Below, piece after piece: positions 14,501-29,323 of a stretch of 64,000 bases of DNA. Position numbers and translations under genes: made by a program. Positions within the stretch are counted from its first letter, which is position 1. The number at the start of each line of letters is the position of its first letter. Under the pieces are notes generated by a model, which worked only from the letters and a program-made list of their open reading frames with translations, was not told the DNA's origin and made no database searches. The stretch is from Cruorifilaria tuberocauda (taxonomy: Eukaryota; Nematoda; Chromadorea; Rhabditida; Onchocercidae), in NCBI GenBank assembly GCA_013365365.1, contig JABVXU010000188.1:1-64000 (forward strand), given 5' to 3'.

Positions 14501-17500
14501 ATATTTTTTAGCTGTTGCATCTCGTCCACAAAACGTCTTTTCAATAAATTCGAAAGGATTTGTATCGCTTGGACTTGATTTCCCTGAAACATGAAATATG
14601 CTAGTATAAAAAAGGATAATAAATAAATTATCCTCCAAAAGCTGATGCAATTGCATGTTTGATACAACGCTGATTATTACTTTACGTTGATTATGTCTAA
14701 AAGTGCTTATAATGAGAGCCATCATGCTATTTATTCTTCATTTAAATCAGCATTAAAATAGCAAATTAAAGAATGAATTAGCAAACCTTCTGAAAAAGAT
14801 ATCGAGCTTCTTCCATATCAACTTCAAATTGGTTAACATTTAATGCCTTTGCCTGAGTAAGATATGACCAAGCGACTTGTAGATGTCCATCATGCCTCGC
14901 TAAACGACAACTTTGTAAAAAGAGATCACAAATTGAGGATCGTCCAATATCACCATCTAACAATCCCAATAAGCTTCGACGAGCATTCAAAATTGGCTCC
15001 AAAACACTAGCACTTTGAATCGCCCTTGCTGCACGTTTCTAAAAAACGGAATTATTCGTTTTTCTACAGAAATTCACAATGGGATATTCATACCGAATTA
15101 AGGATCATCAATAAAATATACAAACACATTCAATTTAAAATACAAAAAATAATTTAGGAAACAGATTTACATGTTGGAATCAACTGAACATTATCAAAAC
15201 AAACTCGAATTACATGGATTATTTATGAATAATTAATAGAATACCAACGCTTTATTTAATCCATTCACGGGCGAACAATAAATCATACCGTCTAAGCTAA
15301 TCATTAATATCGATGCTTTCCGTCCTTTCTAGACAAGTTGAAAAGATTAAAGACAATTTGCTATGCGTCGAAAATATTCAACTATTATTTCTTCCCTACT
15401 AACATAAAGTTTGTTTTTACACCCAATTTTCTGGTTGAACTTCTCATACATACCTGCCAAACATTCAAAACTTTGGACAAATTTTCCATTGATAAAATTT
15501 CGTCGTTATCTAGCTTCAGTGAACTCTTCGCATCTTCTATTTCTGCCAGTATATGCAATCTCCAAATTATTTAAATTAAATAAATAATCAGAATTGTAAG
15601 AATCAAACTATCATAATTTCCTATTGGCATATCAAAATTCGTAGGAAATCATAGACAAAAATTTCAATTAAGCTGTATTCAACACAAACATTCAAATTGT
15701 TGAAGGAACATTTGAAAAAAAGTTTGATTTACCAATAATAAAAATCTTTTAATAACAAGGATACATGCTAATAATATACAAGATTTCAGAAAAAAAATTA
15801 TGACTTACTGTGTAATAGTTTTATAAGCCTGTGTATAAGTATCTGAATCTTCAATAGTCATAGCAGTTAATGCATCCGCCAAACGTGTTCGAGCATTGAC
15901 CAAAAAGTCATCCATTAAACTGAACTGATGATTTCTCAAAGTACAAATTACGCTTGCATATGTAGCACCAGATATTGTCGTCTCAGGCTTTTTATACAAC
16001 AGGTTTGTTAAGTCATCCCAGAGCTGCAACTGCCACATTGCTTCCAACTGACATGAATGCAACTCTGCAAAGTAATCATTTCCACATTTAAGTTATAAAG
16101 CAATGATGAAATCCTTGTGAATTCATTGAAAAAAGTCAGTTATTGAATAAACGATCGTTGGAAATCAAATCTTGTCTATTTCACTAGCAATGGGAAAAAC
16201 AGTACTTTCTTCAAATTCGACATTTTCGGGTTTTTGTAACAAATCAGTAATTCTGCTCAGCGCTAATCTTGGTTCATTGAGACGCAATAAGCATTTAGTA
16301 CAGGAAGGCTGAAAAACGTGCTAAATATATTTAACATTGTATCGAATCGCAATTGGTTTAATAGATTTCTCGTTCTAATTATCTATAGTGATAATATACT
16401 TAAAACATTTTGAATTAAAAGTATGTCCTGATTATGATAAAATCTTACGTGTTTACAGAAAGGATATGAATTTCTCAGATACCTTCTATTCAATGACTTG
16501 AGAATATTGAAATAATATCAAGTAATTTTTTCCAATCTTCCAAGCAAATTGAGTTGATTGATTTATTCTCTGACAACTGACTTCAAAATTATCATTTGTA
16601 GTTAAATTATTTTAAAAAAATTTAAAGTAATAAATCATATCCACCTCTACGTTAGTTGATTTCCTATATAAAGGTAATGCATCCCAATAATTTCCATCAG
16701 CTTCTAACGATAAAATGCGATCATTTATGGTTGGTTCAGCAAAGAAACGTAGCGTTTCAAAAGCTCCAGCTACGCCATCCATATCACCCAGATCGAAGTA
16801 AATTTTCTAAAGAATTTTTTTTAATACAAATAAGAAAGCAAAAATTGTTTGCCAAAAATAAATTGCACCTCAAGAATGCTGAACTGATCTGGTTTGAATA
16901 ATGTTTGACCATTTTCATCATATCCAATTGCATAATGCTCACACCTGAACTTTAAAAATTACAAAATAATTTTGAATTACTTGATAACGAAATGTAATTT
17001 TAATTATACAATGTAACTCTATAATTTTAAGAAAAGATGTGTTAAGATGTGTCATTAAAATTTTTTAAATACCAATAATGGTACCAACCATTTTAATGCT
17101 CTCGTCGTGCAATGACATACTTCAGCTGCAGCAACTATCAAGCAATTTCCATCGTCCGATCTCTGCATCGTTACATTTGATAGAATTTCGAGAGTACGTT
17201 TGAGGACCTAAACAAATTTAAAATTTGGCATTGACCCGAAACAAGCAATAATAAAATTATGAAGTGATAACCGTTGAGAATGCTAATTTTAGTTAGAAAT
17301 TTGACAAACAAAAATCAAAATTTCTAAAATCTAGATACCATATCGGTTGGAATTTTCAAAGATCGACGGTGATATGTAAATCGCTCCAAACAATCGATGA
17401 TTGCGAAAATCAGATGTGCAGCTGATCGAGGCCATCCACTATCAACAATTGATCTCTGCAGGACTGCGATCATTTCCATGCTAACCTAAACCAGGAACAA

Positions 17501-20500
17501 GTTATCAAATTTTTCAAATTAATTACTAAGAAAAATATGTGGGAGAGAAATTGGTTATTCAATTAATGAATAATTTTATCGCAACATAGAAGTCAGCTAT
17601 GTAATTTGACAATAGCAAACAGAGAAAATAGCACAGGCGTGCAGATAGACTAATTTCACCCTTTCTTTCATTGTCAATTTTGAACAGAAAAAACCCTCTA
17701 GAAGTGTTTAGATTTAAGATTCTAAATTTATGCAATATCCTCAGATTTTAAAATATCGCGAAATCTAATTTAGCAAAGTTTCAAACTTGATTACCTCATT
17801 CATACACATCAAATTTTGCTCAATGATACTCTGAAGAATTAATTGTGGTAAGATAAAGCCAGCAAAAATGATATCTGCATTTACCAAACCTTCCAAAGCA
17901 CCGAAAAAAATTTTCAGTTTCTCATGGCGTATCTAAAATTATCCGAAATATAATTAATAATGCTCTTCCAAATAACAGACATATTCAAAAACACTCAAAC
18001 GATAACTAGAATGCTTTAACATTATCATTAACAACCAGAGATCCAGAGATAATTAGAGTGAAAAACGAAACAGTTATAATTAAAGCAAAAGTAAAAATTC
18101 ATTGGGAGGAATAAATCATTATTACCGACCTTGGCAGCTGTTATTTTATACCACAGATTTAACCAGCTTCTGAAATCTTTCACTTCTTCACATTCAATTA
18201 TTGGCCTGAAAAGCAACCAAATTTAAAAACCAAATTATTAATTCAACCCAAGGCTGTGAAATTCCATCGTAACCTTCATCTAAAATTCGATAATTAATAC
18301 CTTTTTGCCGGGAGATATTGGAGAGGTTTATGCAATATAAAACTTGATTTCCTGAGCATTGACAACGAGTTTCGACACTGATCACTTAACAAATTCCACA
18401 AATGCGAACTCTCCGAATCTTGTTTTCCAAGGAGTTCTCGTAAAACAGTCTGAATACTGTAGGAACACTCGACTTGCATGCTAGCATCCAATATTCCGGA
18501 AAAAGCTACCGCCGCTCGTTCCAGAAGTTCAATGTGAAACTGAAAAATAAAAAATCTTTCACCTGATAATCTAAAAATATTTGCGAATAACATCAGGGCT
18601 TAATATGGCAATGTAAATTAATAAGTGCAATGTAAATTACTATAAAATAGAGAAAAATAAAAACTAAAATATATAAGTCAATTTAAAAGTGCAGAAAAAA
18701 GTTCAAGGAAACATAAATATGAGTAGAAGGGATTATCTGCAAATCTAAGCACTTCAGCAATGATCCCTTAAATCTATAAATAGTTTTGATACCTGTTCTC
18801 CAGAATCGACGAACACGAATCGAGAATTATACCGATCAGCACTTTTATTGCGCGTCAATGATAAACCAATACGACCTGGATCAATAGCACCCAAACAACC
18901 AAGTGCTAAAGAAGCTAAGTAACGACATTCCGCCAGCGAACTTTTTCGAATGATTTGTAATAGTGAAGGAACCTGAAATTGCAGTTAATTTTTGAACTTA
19001 AAGTTTTAAAATAAAGTTATTAAACTAAAAAAATGTAGCCTGATACATGAAACTTCTTGCAAGTTCGAAATTACGATGTCGAAGGAAGTTTCGTATGTCA
19101 GACTATTTTTTTTCAGTGTTCTGATATACTATAATATTACCATTCACAATATTAAAGTTATTTACTTGGTATTTTATAGAAAAGCGCGGATAATAAAATA
19201 ACAAACCAATTCTACAGCAATGCTATCAAAACAGCTGCCTGCCAAATCACTATATTCATTTAGCAAACTTAATAATTTATGCAATATTACTTCACCGACT
19301 TCTTCATAACTTTCCTTTAATAAAGAAGCGCATGCGTGAAAAACCTGAAAAAAATAAGAAATGAAAACTACTTCAAGAAAATAGACGTATAGTTCTGCTA
19401 ATCTAATGGACAATGTAAAAACAATTTTAGTCGATACTATACTCTTCATCTATGAACTAGTCAACTGGAAGTCAGAGAAATGAATACAGTTCTATGTAAA
19501 AATCTCATCTCCAGGCAAAAATTCTTTGACCCTTTGTAAATGTTGTTGTCAGCTACTACCGGTCTACAAACCAAGCAGAAACCAAACCAGTTTTGGTGGA
19601 GATTTCCCAAGTTCAGGAGACAAGTATTCATTGATTGAAATCTTCGGATTGTTCCAAAAAACCAAACCGATGCGTTCGAAATCTCCACTGAAGAATTAAA
19701 TATCTTGCATTAAATATTAAATATCTTCCGTAACGATCAATAGCAACAAAGCTATAATAAATGGTAAGAGGAAATTCAAATGCATACAAACAATTTAAAG
19801 TTTAATTTACTTCGGTGCAAAATGTAATTGCCTTTCTTCGAAAATATATCTTAATAGCTCGCGAGCCTGCTCATACCGCAATAACGGAATGATTGAAACC
19901 AAGGTTTGCGGTAAAAGTTTCACCAAAATCTAAAATTCATTTCATGGCATGTCCAGAAAACTTAAATCAAGTTATGGAGTTATTCAAATTGGATTAGAAA
20001 GAATAGTGGAACTAACTGCAATTCCTACTGACATTAAAAAAAACCTTCACAAATTAATTCTATTATGTTTAAAGATGTTAGGCGTTGAAGAATAAATCAA
20101 CTATCCCAATTCTTTATTTATTATGACTAAATATTTACCATATATGAAATTATGTATTAAAAATTACCTCATCTGACAAAGTTTTTAAATAAACTTTCCA
20201 TAATTCAATGACAACGATGCCTAACGATGTAAAAGCACGCAAAACAATTAACATTTTATCAGCTGTCTGAAAATTGAAATCTGCATTTCTACTTCGTATT
20301 TAACAAAATCCAAGAAATTTAAATTTCGCTTATAAATTTAAAATTGACTCCACATCCAATATCTGAATTCATTTCGTTTCAGATTTGATTTCAGTTCCAA
20401 ATTTTATTTCAATTCATTTAAACAACTACTCATTTGTAGATATTCAGAAAACTAACTTTATCAAGGAAATCCGTGCCATCTACTTTGATCAGTGCCATCA

Positions 20501-23500
20501 CTTTACAGAGGCTTGATACTAGTATCAGCCGATCATTATAGAAACGATCATTATTGACTGCTTGGCGAAAATGCAACAAAATTCCCAAATAACTATAAAA
20601 TATAAATTGTAATTCGAAAATATTACAATTATTTTTTCACTAAATTACCTTTAAATACCATTACCGAAGAAGAATTACTGAAATCCATCATTTTCTCCCG
20701 CCTTAATCATTTTTTTTTTGAGGTTTTATTTATTTTTAGAAATACTGTTCAGTAGATGGAAACTAAAACATTGAAATCGAGAAGGAATCAATATTTTTCA
20801 GCAATAAGATTGAAATGTTGGTGAAAACGATAACTAATAACGATGAATTTAAGGAAAAGACAATAAAAACTATGAAATGAAACCTTTCCTTGATGAAAGT
20901 GGTAAAATTGAATGGACAATTTCGACCGTAGGTTAATTTATGCAAATTCTTAATGTGCATCATTGCTTTTTCTTCATGAACAGATAGATATTGCAGTAAA
21001 CAAACAGTACATTCATAAGCTTTCTTTGAAACCAATGTTGACTAAAAGCAAAATCAATGTCTTGAAAATGATTTTAAACAGAAATTAAAATATGAAATGA
21101 AACTGTCTTAAAAAGAAATAAGAGTCCTTTTGCATGCAAAATCAAAAGAATAAATAAATGATAGTCCCATTACTATAATTTCATTCATAAAAAAGAAGCT
21201 ATGAAATATTGTATCGTGACAAAAATATAAACCGTTTTTAGTTGTAGCTTGATTCTACGCTATACGTTTCACAACAACTTTTCCGTTACTTGTCATCTTG
21301 ATTTCTGTTTAGAAGTTCGCACCGTCTGTGCTATGGAACTTATTTAGCTAAAACGATTACGTAAAACTAAATAATATATGCACTAGAACATACCCAATTA
21401 CAACCTCCTTTTGTATAAACGCTAACAAAATTCAGAGCATTCTGCATAACTTGAGTCGATAAATCATTTAGAAGATGTTTGACTAGTAATAATGGCAAAC
21501 ATTCTTCCATCAATATTTCTGGTTGTGTTAGTCGTAGTCGTGCGATAGTATCCAACGCTATTTGCACTTTTTGCTTTTCCGCCATGCAGTCTAGTAGAAG
21601 GCAAGTAACAATTTCAGGACAAGCATCTCGCATAAAACTATAAGAAATAAGAAATGAAAATAAAATTTCCATTTTAAATTTGATACTGTATTTTAAATTT
21701 TGATAATCTCCATCAATTTTACTTTCCCCAGTCAAGACTTTTCCCATACACGGATTGTCTGAAAATATTAGTATCACGTATTTTTTTTGTTGTGCTTAGC
21801 AATTCTACAAAACTCTTCGCAATCGCATTTTGACATATCTGAGATGATGTCATCATAATGGGTATTTGGATCGAATAGTTCGGATACGGCAGAATTATTT
21901 AGTTTAATATATTGTATTGAATGCGATAATGAATATATTAAACATAAAATATTACAATCACTACTGTCGAAATATAGTGATAGAAACCAACCTTTCAATA
22001 TCATCTCTCGAGAAATCAAATATTTCAATAATTACATTCAAAGCATACTCAATACTTTTTTCAAATTTTTCATCAATAAATTGAGATGAACTGCCTGAAA
22101 ATTATCACAAATTTTTGCTGAGCAATTGAAATAAATCGCAGAACTATAGAATAAGCGAATCCGGCAATACAGAAAAACAAGTTAAAAATAACGTATTGAA
22201 AAAGAATTTGAACAACTGAATTCAATTCACTAACTAATGGAAATATTAGTACAAATTTACACATGATTTTTTAAGTTAGTCTCTAATCTTGTTTTCATTT
22301 TTTAATTCTACTACTGTAAAACAAAATCGGTAATTCCTACTTCGTTTCAAAGGCCTTGTCCCCTCAGAATATTCAAAAATTATCCGTTTCGTAAGACTTT
22401 CCATGATGTGTTTCTTATTGCGAAGAAACCACTGCCGGGGATGTAAGTTGGGGACATATTTTTCCATATGATCCTGTAATCTATTTTTTTAACGAAAACT
22501 TTTGAGTCACTAATGGACCTCAAAACTCTATTATTTCGAGAAAAATTATACAACCAAAAATTAAATATAAGAAAAACAGAGAAATAAAGTGCTATCAGTT
22601 AACCTCAATAGCATGCTTGATTTCAGCGACAACATGTGCATAATTACATACAATTGCTATATTCAGAATCTGATTTAAACATATCAGAAAAAGGTCATCA
22701 TTTCCCGAATTACTGAAAAATATGCTCTTAAAGTATGAAAATCAATGAAATTCTTGAACACTGACTGAGAGTTCCGGAACAGAAAAAGGTTGAAGTAGTG
22801 TAAATATGCATCAGTATCAAGTAGATACGATAAATAGATTAAAACAAAGAAAGTGTGAGTTTATATACTTTAAACAGGTAAGAGCAAACAACTCAATTAA
22901 AAATTTGATTAATTACTTTATAGTACTTACGCCAAACAGGAAATCGCATGCAATTTGAAATTGTCGAATGTTTTTGACGATTTTTGCAGATCGCTAATAA
23001 CTTGTAACATTCCATTCTGCACATTTTCAAGCTTTAATTCCATTATCGGCTTTAGGCACCATCTAAAAGGTTTTACATTAAATTATTTCGATAAAAAAAT
23101 TAAGTAAAAAGTCGAAAAAAAGTTACTGCATGAACTTTCTTCAATTTAAAAATAAATTAAGAATAATAAAACTATGCATTGCATCAGCAATTCAACATTA
23201 TACAATATGTCATTCAAAAATTATACAACCCATGTTCGCATCAGCCAGCAAAACCACTTGATTCCTGATCCAGACCATATGATTTTTCAGTCGTTCAGTC
23301 CAATGAAGCAAAAAAAGCAAAAATCCGATTGTTCTCATTTCATTTTTTCCTCCCTCTCATATTCTGGGAGATAAACTTTTTGTAGAATTATCGTTGAAAT
23401 TTTTCACAATAATCGAAAATGAACAAAATTTAAAAACAACGTACTGAAATTCCGATCGCAAATCCTCGTCAGTTTCTTTCATCAAAATCAGTGTACAAAG

Positions 23501-26500
23501 CATTTCTGATTCATACTGTTTTAATACTGCGAAGGACATATGATTTAGCAAGGACGCCAGCAGCTCACAACAACCTAATTTTGCTGCGTTAGTACCATGG
23601 ACAGCCTTTTTTATAAATTCAAAAATTTTATCCAAATTAATTTCCAAATTTCGGTTAGCAGCTTCTTCTCGTCGACACATCATACACACCTCATCATCAG
23701 ACAATTTCTTTTCCATACTAACAAAACATAATGTCCTTGCTACCGCCTAAAATAATATACCTCAAGAAAAATTAATATGATAAAGAACCATTTTTGCAAT
23801 TAATTTGGATCATCATGAGATTCCCAGAAAGGATCACGTAACTCGTCCTTTCTTACTCCCTCACTATAGCTGATAATAACATAACAAGTCACAAAATATT
23901 TTACTTTTAAAACAGCAGGACATAATTCAGTTTCATCATCATCTTGAAGTGCATGCATCCCGTGATAAAGCACATGGTTTAAAAGAAATTCGAATTCATT
24001 CCTACCTGTAACGATCGAAAATGCGAAATGACGGACAAGATTATGAATTTTATTAATTTATTTTAATTATTTTTATTTATTAACTATTTAATTTTTGAAT
24101 TATATCCAATTATTTAATTTAATTATCGCTGAGTTTGCTTAATTATTGCTAAATTTGGACTAAGAAATTACAATAAACCCTTAGCAAACTATCTTTTTGC
24201 AGGACTGACAGGTGTTGATAGGACTAAACTTACAAAACAACAAACAAAAAGTATGAATATGAACCTTGTAAGCTTTGATATGTGGATTGTGGATTGTTTA
24301 CAAAGCTCTATCAAATTCTATTGCTATTAAGAAGGCTGTATTATAAAAAAAGAAACATAAAACTCAATAGAAAGAAAAAAAGAACAAAATGATTTACTAA
24401 CAGAAAATTTTACTTCCTTAATGAAGGAAGCTATGTAACATATTTCAAATTACCAAAAATAAACTATTATGTGTCACATAGCCTAAGGAAAAAGCAACCA
24501 ACTCAGTGAAATACAATCTTACTCAAACGAAATCTCTAAACTTAATCAAAAAGGTTGTGGAATTGTTCTGTAAATGGCATAACAGTCCTTTTTATGTAAT
24601 ATATTATCGTACGATGTTATGTGAGGAAATAATTTTCGGCAACCAGCCATTGTCGCTTGTAGACAAAAATTTTTCCTCTTTTACATTTACAAAACAGAAT
24701 ACTTTTTTGAAAGAAAACCTGTTGAGAAAATGAAAGAAGGAAAATGTTCTACAGCTGTTCGCAGTAATGATACTTCCGTCGATGTTAAAGCTGCAATGTA
24801 TACTTTACGACGCCATTCCGCACAAGCGTTCAAATGTCCCAACGTTGGTATTGTACTGGCTTTAATATCGAGCGCTGGAATTTAAATTTCACCGTGATTT
24901 TCGATCAGCTAGTCTAGATTTCAAAGGCAGTTAAAATCTGAAAAATTATTTTATTTCTTCCTTACCACTCGAATCTATCTCTGACACAAAAGCAAATACT
25001 TACATATATAATGACTGCAACGTAATGATAATTTGTGCATTTCCGACAAAGCTGGTAATGTTACTTCAAAATGTTTCAGATCAGCAACTAATTCCTGAAA
25101 ACTGCAGATTTCAGTTGTATATTAACATACATTAATAATACACTATATAAAAGATAATTATAACAACTAGCATTAGAAATATTTCTAATACGATGGCTAA
25201 GATTAAAGATCAAATAACTATTGTATTTTAGAAATATATCAATCTGTAAAAAAAGGTGCAGATGTTTTTACCAAACAAAAAAAATATTACCGCTGTCTGG
25301 AGCCATGGTAATGACATAACAGCAAGCCAAAAATCTACTCTCGTCTCGACACATTCGGTAAAAGATGAGATAAGTGAAAACAACCCAGCCAAAACTTCTC
25401 CACCAGCATCTGGCATTTTTGAAATATTTTCAATGATCTAAATAAAATTAAGGTTAAGAAATCACAAATTTCATCAAGTATAAATCATAAGCCAAGATTT
25501 TCATTAAATATATAAACACTATGTTATATATTCCACTTACTTTGTCGAATTATTTATAATAATGTCCATTCATTGGTAAAAGAAAGCATTGAATTAAAAA
25601 TTTACTTCTATCACTTCTGCAGTTTCAGGAATAATCTTGGCAATGAAAACATTGCCTTTATCATTTTCCATTGTTTGTTTCAGTGCTACTATCATCACTT
25701 GCCTCATTCGCAAATATTTCGTTAACTGAAAGTTTTTTCACATTCTCAAATTGGAAATGAAAAAAAAAATACTGAATTTTTGAAGAAAAAACACAAAGAT
25801 ACATTTGCATACCTCACTTCCTGTGTAATGTTGTCGAGCGAATACTAACTGTTCACTAAGTTTATTCAACAGTAATCTGGAAAAAACGTTTTAGAAAATA
25901 AAAATATCAAAGAAATCTACGTAATACCAGAAATCCAAAGGATGCATTGCATCATCCTGGAGGAAAACTTCTGTGTCCTTAACGGCATTACTGCTAACAT
26001 TTGGAAATAAAAATATTAGCTAATGTAAAGCGGTACTTACGATGAACTGATATCATTATCTTCTAGAACCACGAAAACAAACTCGAATAATTCACCAATG
26101 TTTTCGGCTTTTATTTGCAATTCGCATTGAAAAATTTTCCCTACTACGTCATATAAATAATCGGATAGAATACAACATTCTTTCCGAACGGTCTTTTCAA
26201 CTCGTGAATTTACGGAGCATAAATCAATTAACATATTAATCAAACGCTCATCTGCAATTAGTAACATAGTAACATAGTTGTTGAAGATAAAGAGAAATTT
26301 CATCATAGACTTACTTAAAACTTGCAGCAGTATATATTTTGTTATATAAATTGTTAAAAAATTGTTTGAAAAAATCTTTTTAAAATACAAAAAACTTAGT
26401 TCGGAAAACAGGACTAAGCTTTTTAAAAAAGGATTTTAATTGCGATACTTTTTTCTGGAAACAGGAAGAAATATCATAATTTAAAAAACTACAGAAATGC

Positions 26501-29323
26501 CATCACTCAAAAATTTTTAATTTTCGAAAATACCTGGTCTTATACGTGAGGAACATATCACTGCAATCTGTTTTGTCCACCTTAGACACTGACAAAAATC
26601 AATTTTTTTGAAGGTTTCACACTCATCGATACTAAATAAAACATTTAAGTACAATTACTAATTTCTCTTCGATTCAATTTAGATGTCATTTTAATTTAAA
26701 TTTAGATATTTCACTTTTTTGTACAGCAATTCTACTGATGTTCTATCTACAGCGACGTATGAAGAATCGCCATATTATAGCCAGAAATATGTCTTTTATA
26801 TAGACTATTTTATATGGACTGTTGGATGTATTTGAAATTAGATTTTGAACCTTATTGTTCAAATCTTGCACTTAAATTTCTAATTATTACTCAAACTTCA
26901 TAAACTCCACCAGGGAGAGTATGATGAGTTCTGCTTGACATATCTTTGAAAAACTGAAACAAAATTAAAAGCTTTAGAACTTTCAAACTAATTTCCAAAC
27001 TTACTTCCGAAGAGTATCACCAAAAATATGTTCACATGTTTCTAGTGCTTCCTTCAGGCGTAATTCTTCATCACCAATCGTTTCAGGCGCTAAATCGTAA
27101 AACCATCGTTCTACCGCCATTAAATTATCAAACAATAAATCCGCAAATACTGCATTACATACATCCATTGAAAGCAATCGCTGCGCAATTAATATTGCCT
27201 TCTGTTAAAATTACAAGAAATAAAAATGATACAATTAACAATGTATTTATATGACGAGAAAATATAAATAATAAATTATAAACTGTTCATGTAATAGATA
27301 TATATTATAATATATATGAGGTCGAAGATGCTAAAGCACTATTATTTACATTTTAATATCTTCATGTTTCATAATAGAAGCGAAATGGACAATATGCACA
27401 AATCATTTCACTTATAAAAATGAAATATGATTTATATCTGTTGAATTTGAAGATGTAAGCCAAAATAGGAAATACTTACAATTTGATTATGAGAGTCAAA
27501 AAATAACATACATTCTTTACTCGAGATTCACTTGTGGAAATAGCGTGCAATAAACAAAACCACAGATATACTAAAACGTCTTCATTCTGCACAATTGATT
27601 CGTTCACTGTTCCGTATTGTAAAACAGATCTAAAAAATTTTTGTAGATGTAATTAATAATTATGGTAAATTGAAGTGTTGCTAATAATTTAAAGAACAGC
27701 ATTATATGAACCAAAGCACAGTTTTAATATGAAGAAATTGATGAATTAATGAAGAAAGACGGCAAATGCTAATAAATTAAAATGATCCAAAATGAATAAT
27801 TATTTGAAATTGAGAGTATGTTGAAATGATAAATGGATATTAGAATATTTCAATGAGTTAAATTCGCTAAATTTCACTAATTACAATAACGTCACTGATT
27901 TATCTTTGCAAACTTAAGAATTTTTTCGATGGAATTTGCTAAAAACTTAACAATAGAACACTCTGAATAATCGAATCACTATCCGACACATAATTGACAG
28001 CAAACGTTATTGGCGCTAAAACGATATCACCCATTGGAGTGGCAAATATTATTTGTTCGTTGTCGTCATTCACATTAAATACCAAAAGACTCTTTTTATC
28101 CACAATATCTGGAGTTTATTATAGTAACAAAGATGAAATATCAAAAAGAAATCACAAATGTTAAGTTTTTTTGAGCAGATTATTACGAAATTCGATAATT
28201 TTTGGAAAATTTATACCGTGAAATTGACGAACCTGATAATTGTGATGAGCATTAGGCAAAAGTAGATTGTCCTAAAAATTCTAGTAGAGGAAAATTCACA
28301 ATTTACCCTTTAAAATGGAAACAATTTGTTTCTGTACGAAAAGAGCATTAGGTGGTTGCAGAAGTTTAGTGAGTTCAATAATGCAATCTTGATAGAGATT
28401 GCCGAATTTTCTGTAAACGACTGGTGATGAGAGGACTGATATGAATTCTCCTATTGTCCACACTATCTGCTCTAAAATAATAATTTAAGGAAAAAAATAC
28501 CCGAAAAGATGTAAATATATGAAAAAAAGAAAAAATCCTATTTCAAAAGAATCAAAACTATAAGAAGATTACTACCAAAACTTGAAAATAGACTAACCAT
28601 CCGATATTGCATTTGGAGTTTGTAAATTTCGGTCAGCAGTGCAATAAACTTCCAATAAATCCGGAAAATGAGTCAAATGTTCAACATTATCACCATTCAA
28701 TATACTATGGTGTAACTTCTCACTGAATTCCTCCGCAACCACCTTATAAAGCATGTAAACGTCGTTTAAGGAGCTGAAATTAACAACAATAACAACCCTG
28801 TAATCAAAAAATTTGGTATAAATTAATAAGTAAAACGAACATAGGAGTCATGAATTAAATTATTTCTTAACTCGGATTTCAATGAGCTCACTTCATAGCT
28901 ACAGCGGTTTACAGAAATGCATTAGCGAAACTATGTGGATTTATACAGCTCTATCATATATTTCAATCCAATAAAAAGAGATAGATGAGTAAGTTTAAAG
29001 ACCAGCACGATCGAGGTCTATATGTGATATTGTGATAATCGAAAAAAAAAGTATTATGAATGAATTAACATATTTTTCGAATTTATCTTTTATTATTTTT
29101 TTGGAATTCATTTTCTTAAATCATTTAAAAAGTTTCAAATTTTACAAAAATTTTCAAATATTTCAGTATTTAATATGCTATAAAATAAAACGTGCAAATT
29201 TATGGAAGTATCTTCGTTAGCGAACAATCTATGTCGTTCCAAATTTTCCAATAATACATCGATATATTCGAATCCTTCTTTTTCCGATTGTTGTTGTTGT
29301 TTTGAATATTCATCGAGTTCCAT
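8544..29323 (-). CDS. atl-1: ATR checkpoint kinase (PIKK family)
   Basis: Large multi-exon PI3K-like Ser/Thr kinase that signals single-stranded DNA and replication stress in the nucleus. The C-terminal exons join in phase: 12953-12834, 12483-12281, 11851-11769, 11503-11292, 11060-10935, 10659-10576, 10270-10062, 9803-9599, 9337-9134, 9016-8929 and 8689-8544. They read through [13 protein letters not shown], the ATP-binding [26 protein letters not shown], the catalytic loop [15 protein letters not shown] and the metal-binding HVDFN. They end in a FATC tail, [14 protein letters not shown] to [12 protein letters not shown]. FAT-domain exons lie at about 13.4-16.1 kb ([31 protein letters not shown] segments), and helical HEAT-like exons continue to about 28.8 kb. 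The first exon is uncertain: an ATG at 29323 opens [12 protein letters not shown] and reaches the next exon (about 28772-28610) in phase only through a weak donor. Total exon count and length were not fixed; family members are about 2,500 aa. Confidence 0.93.
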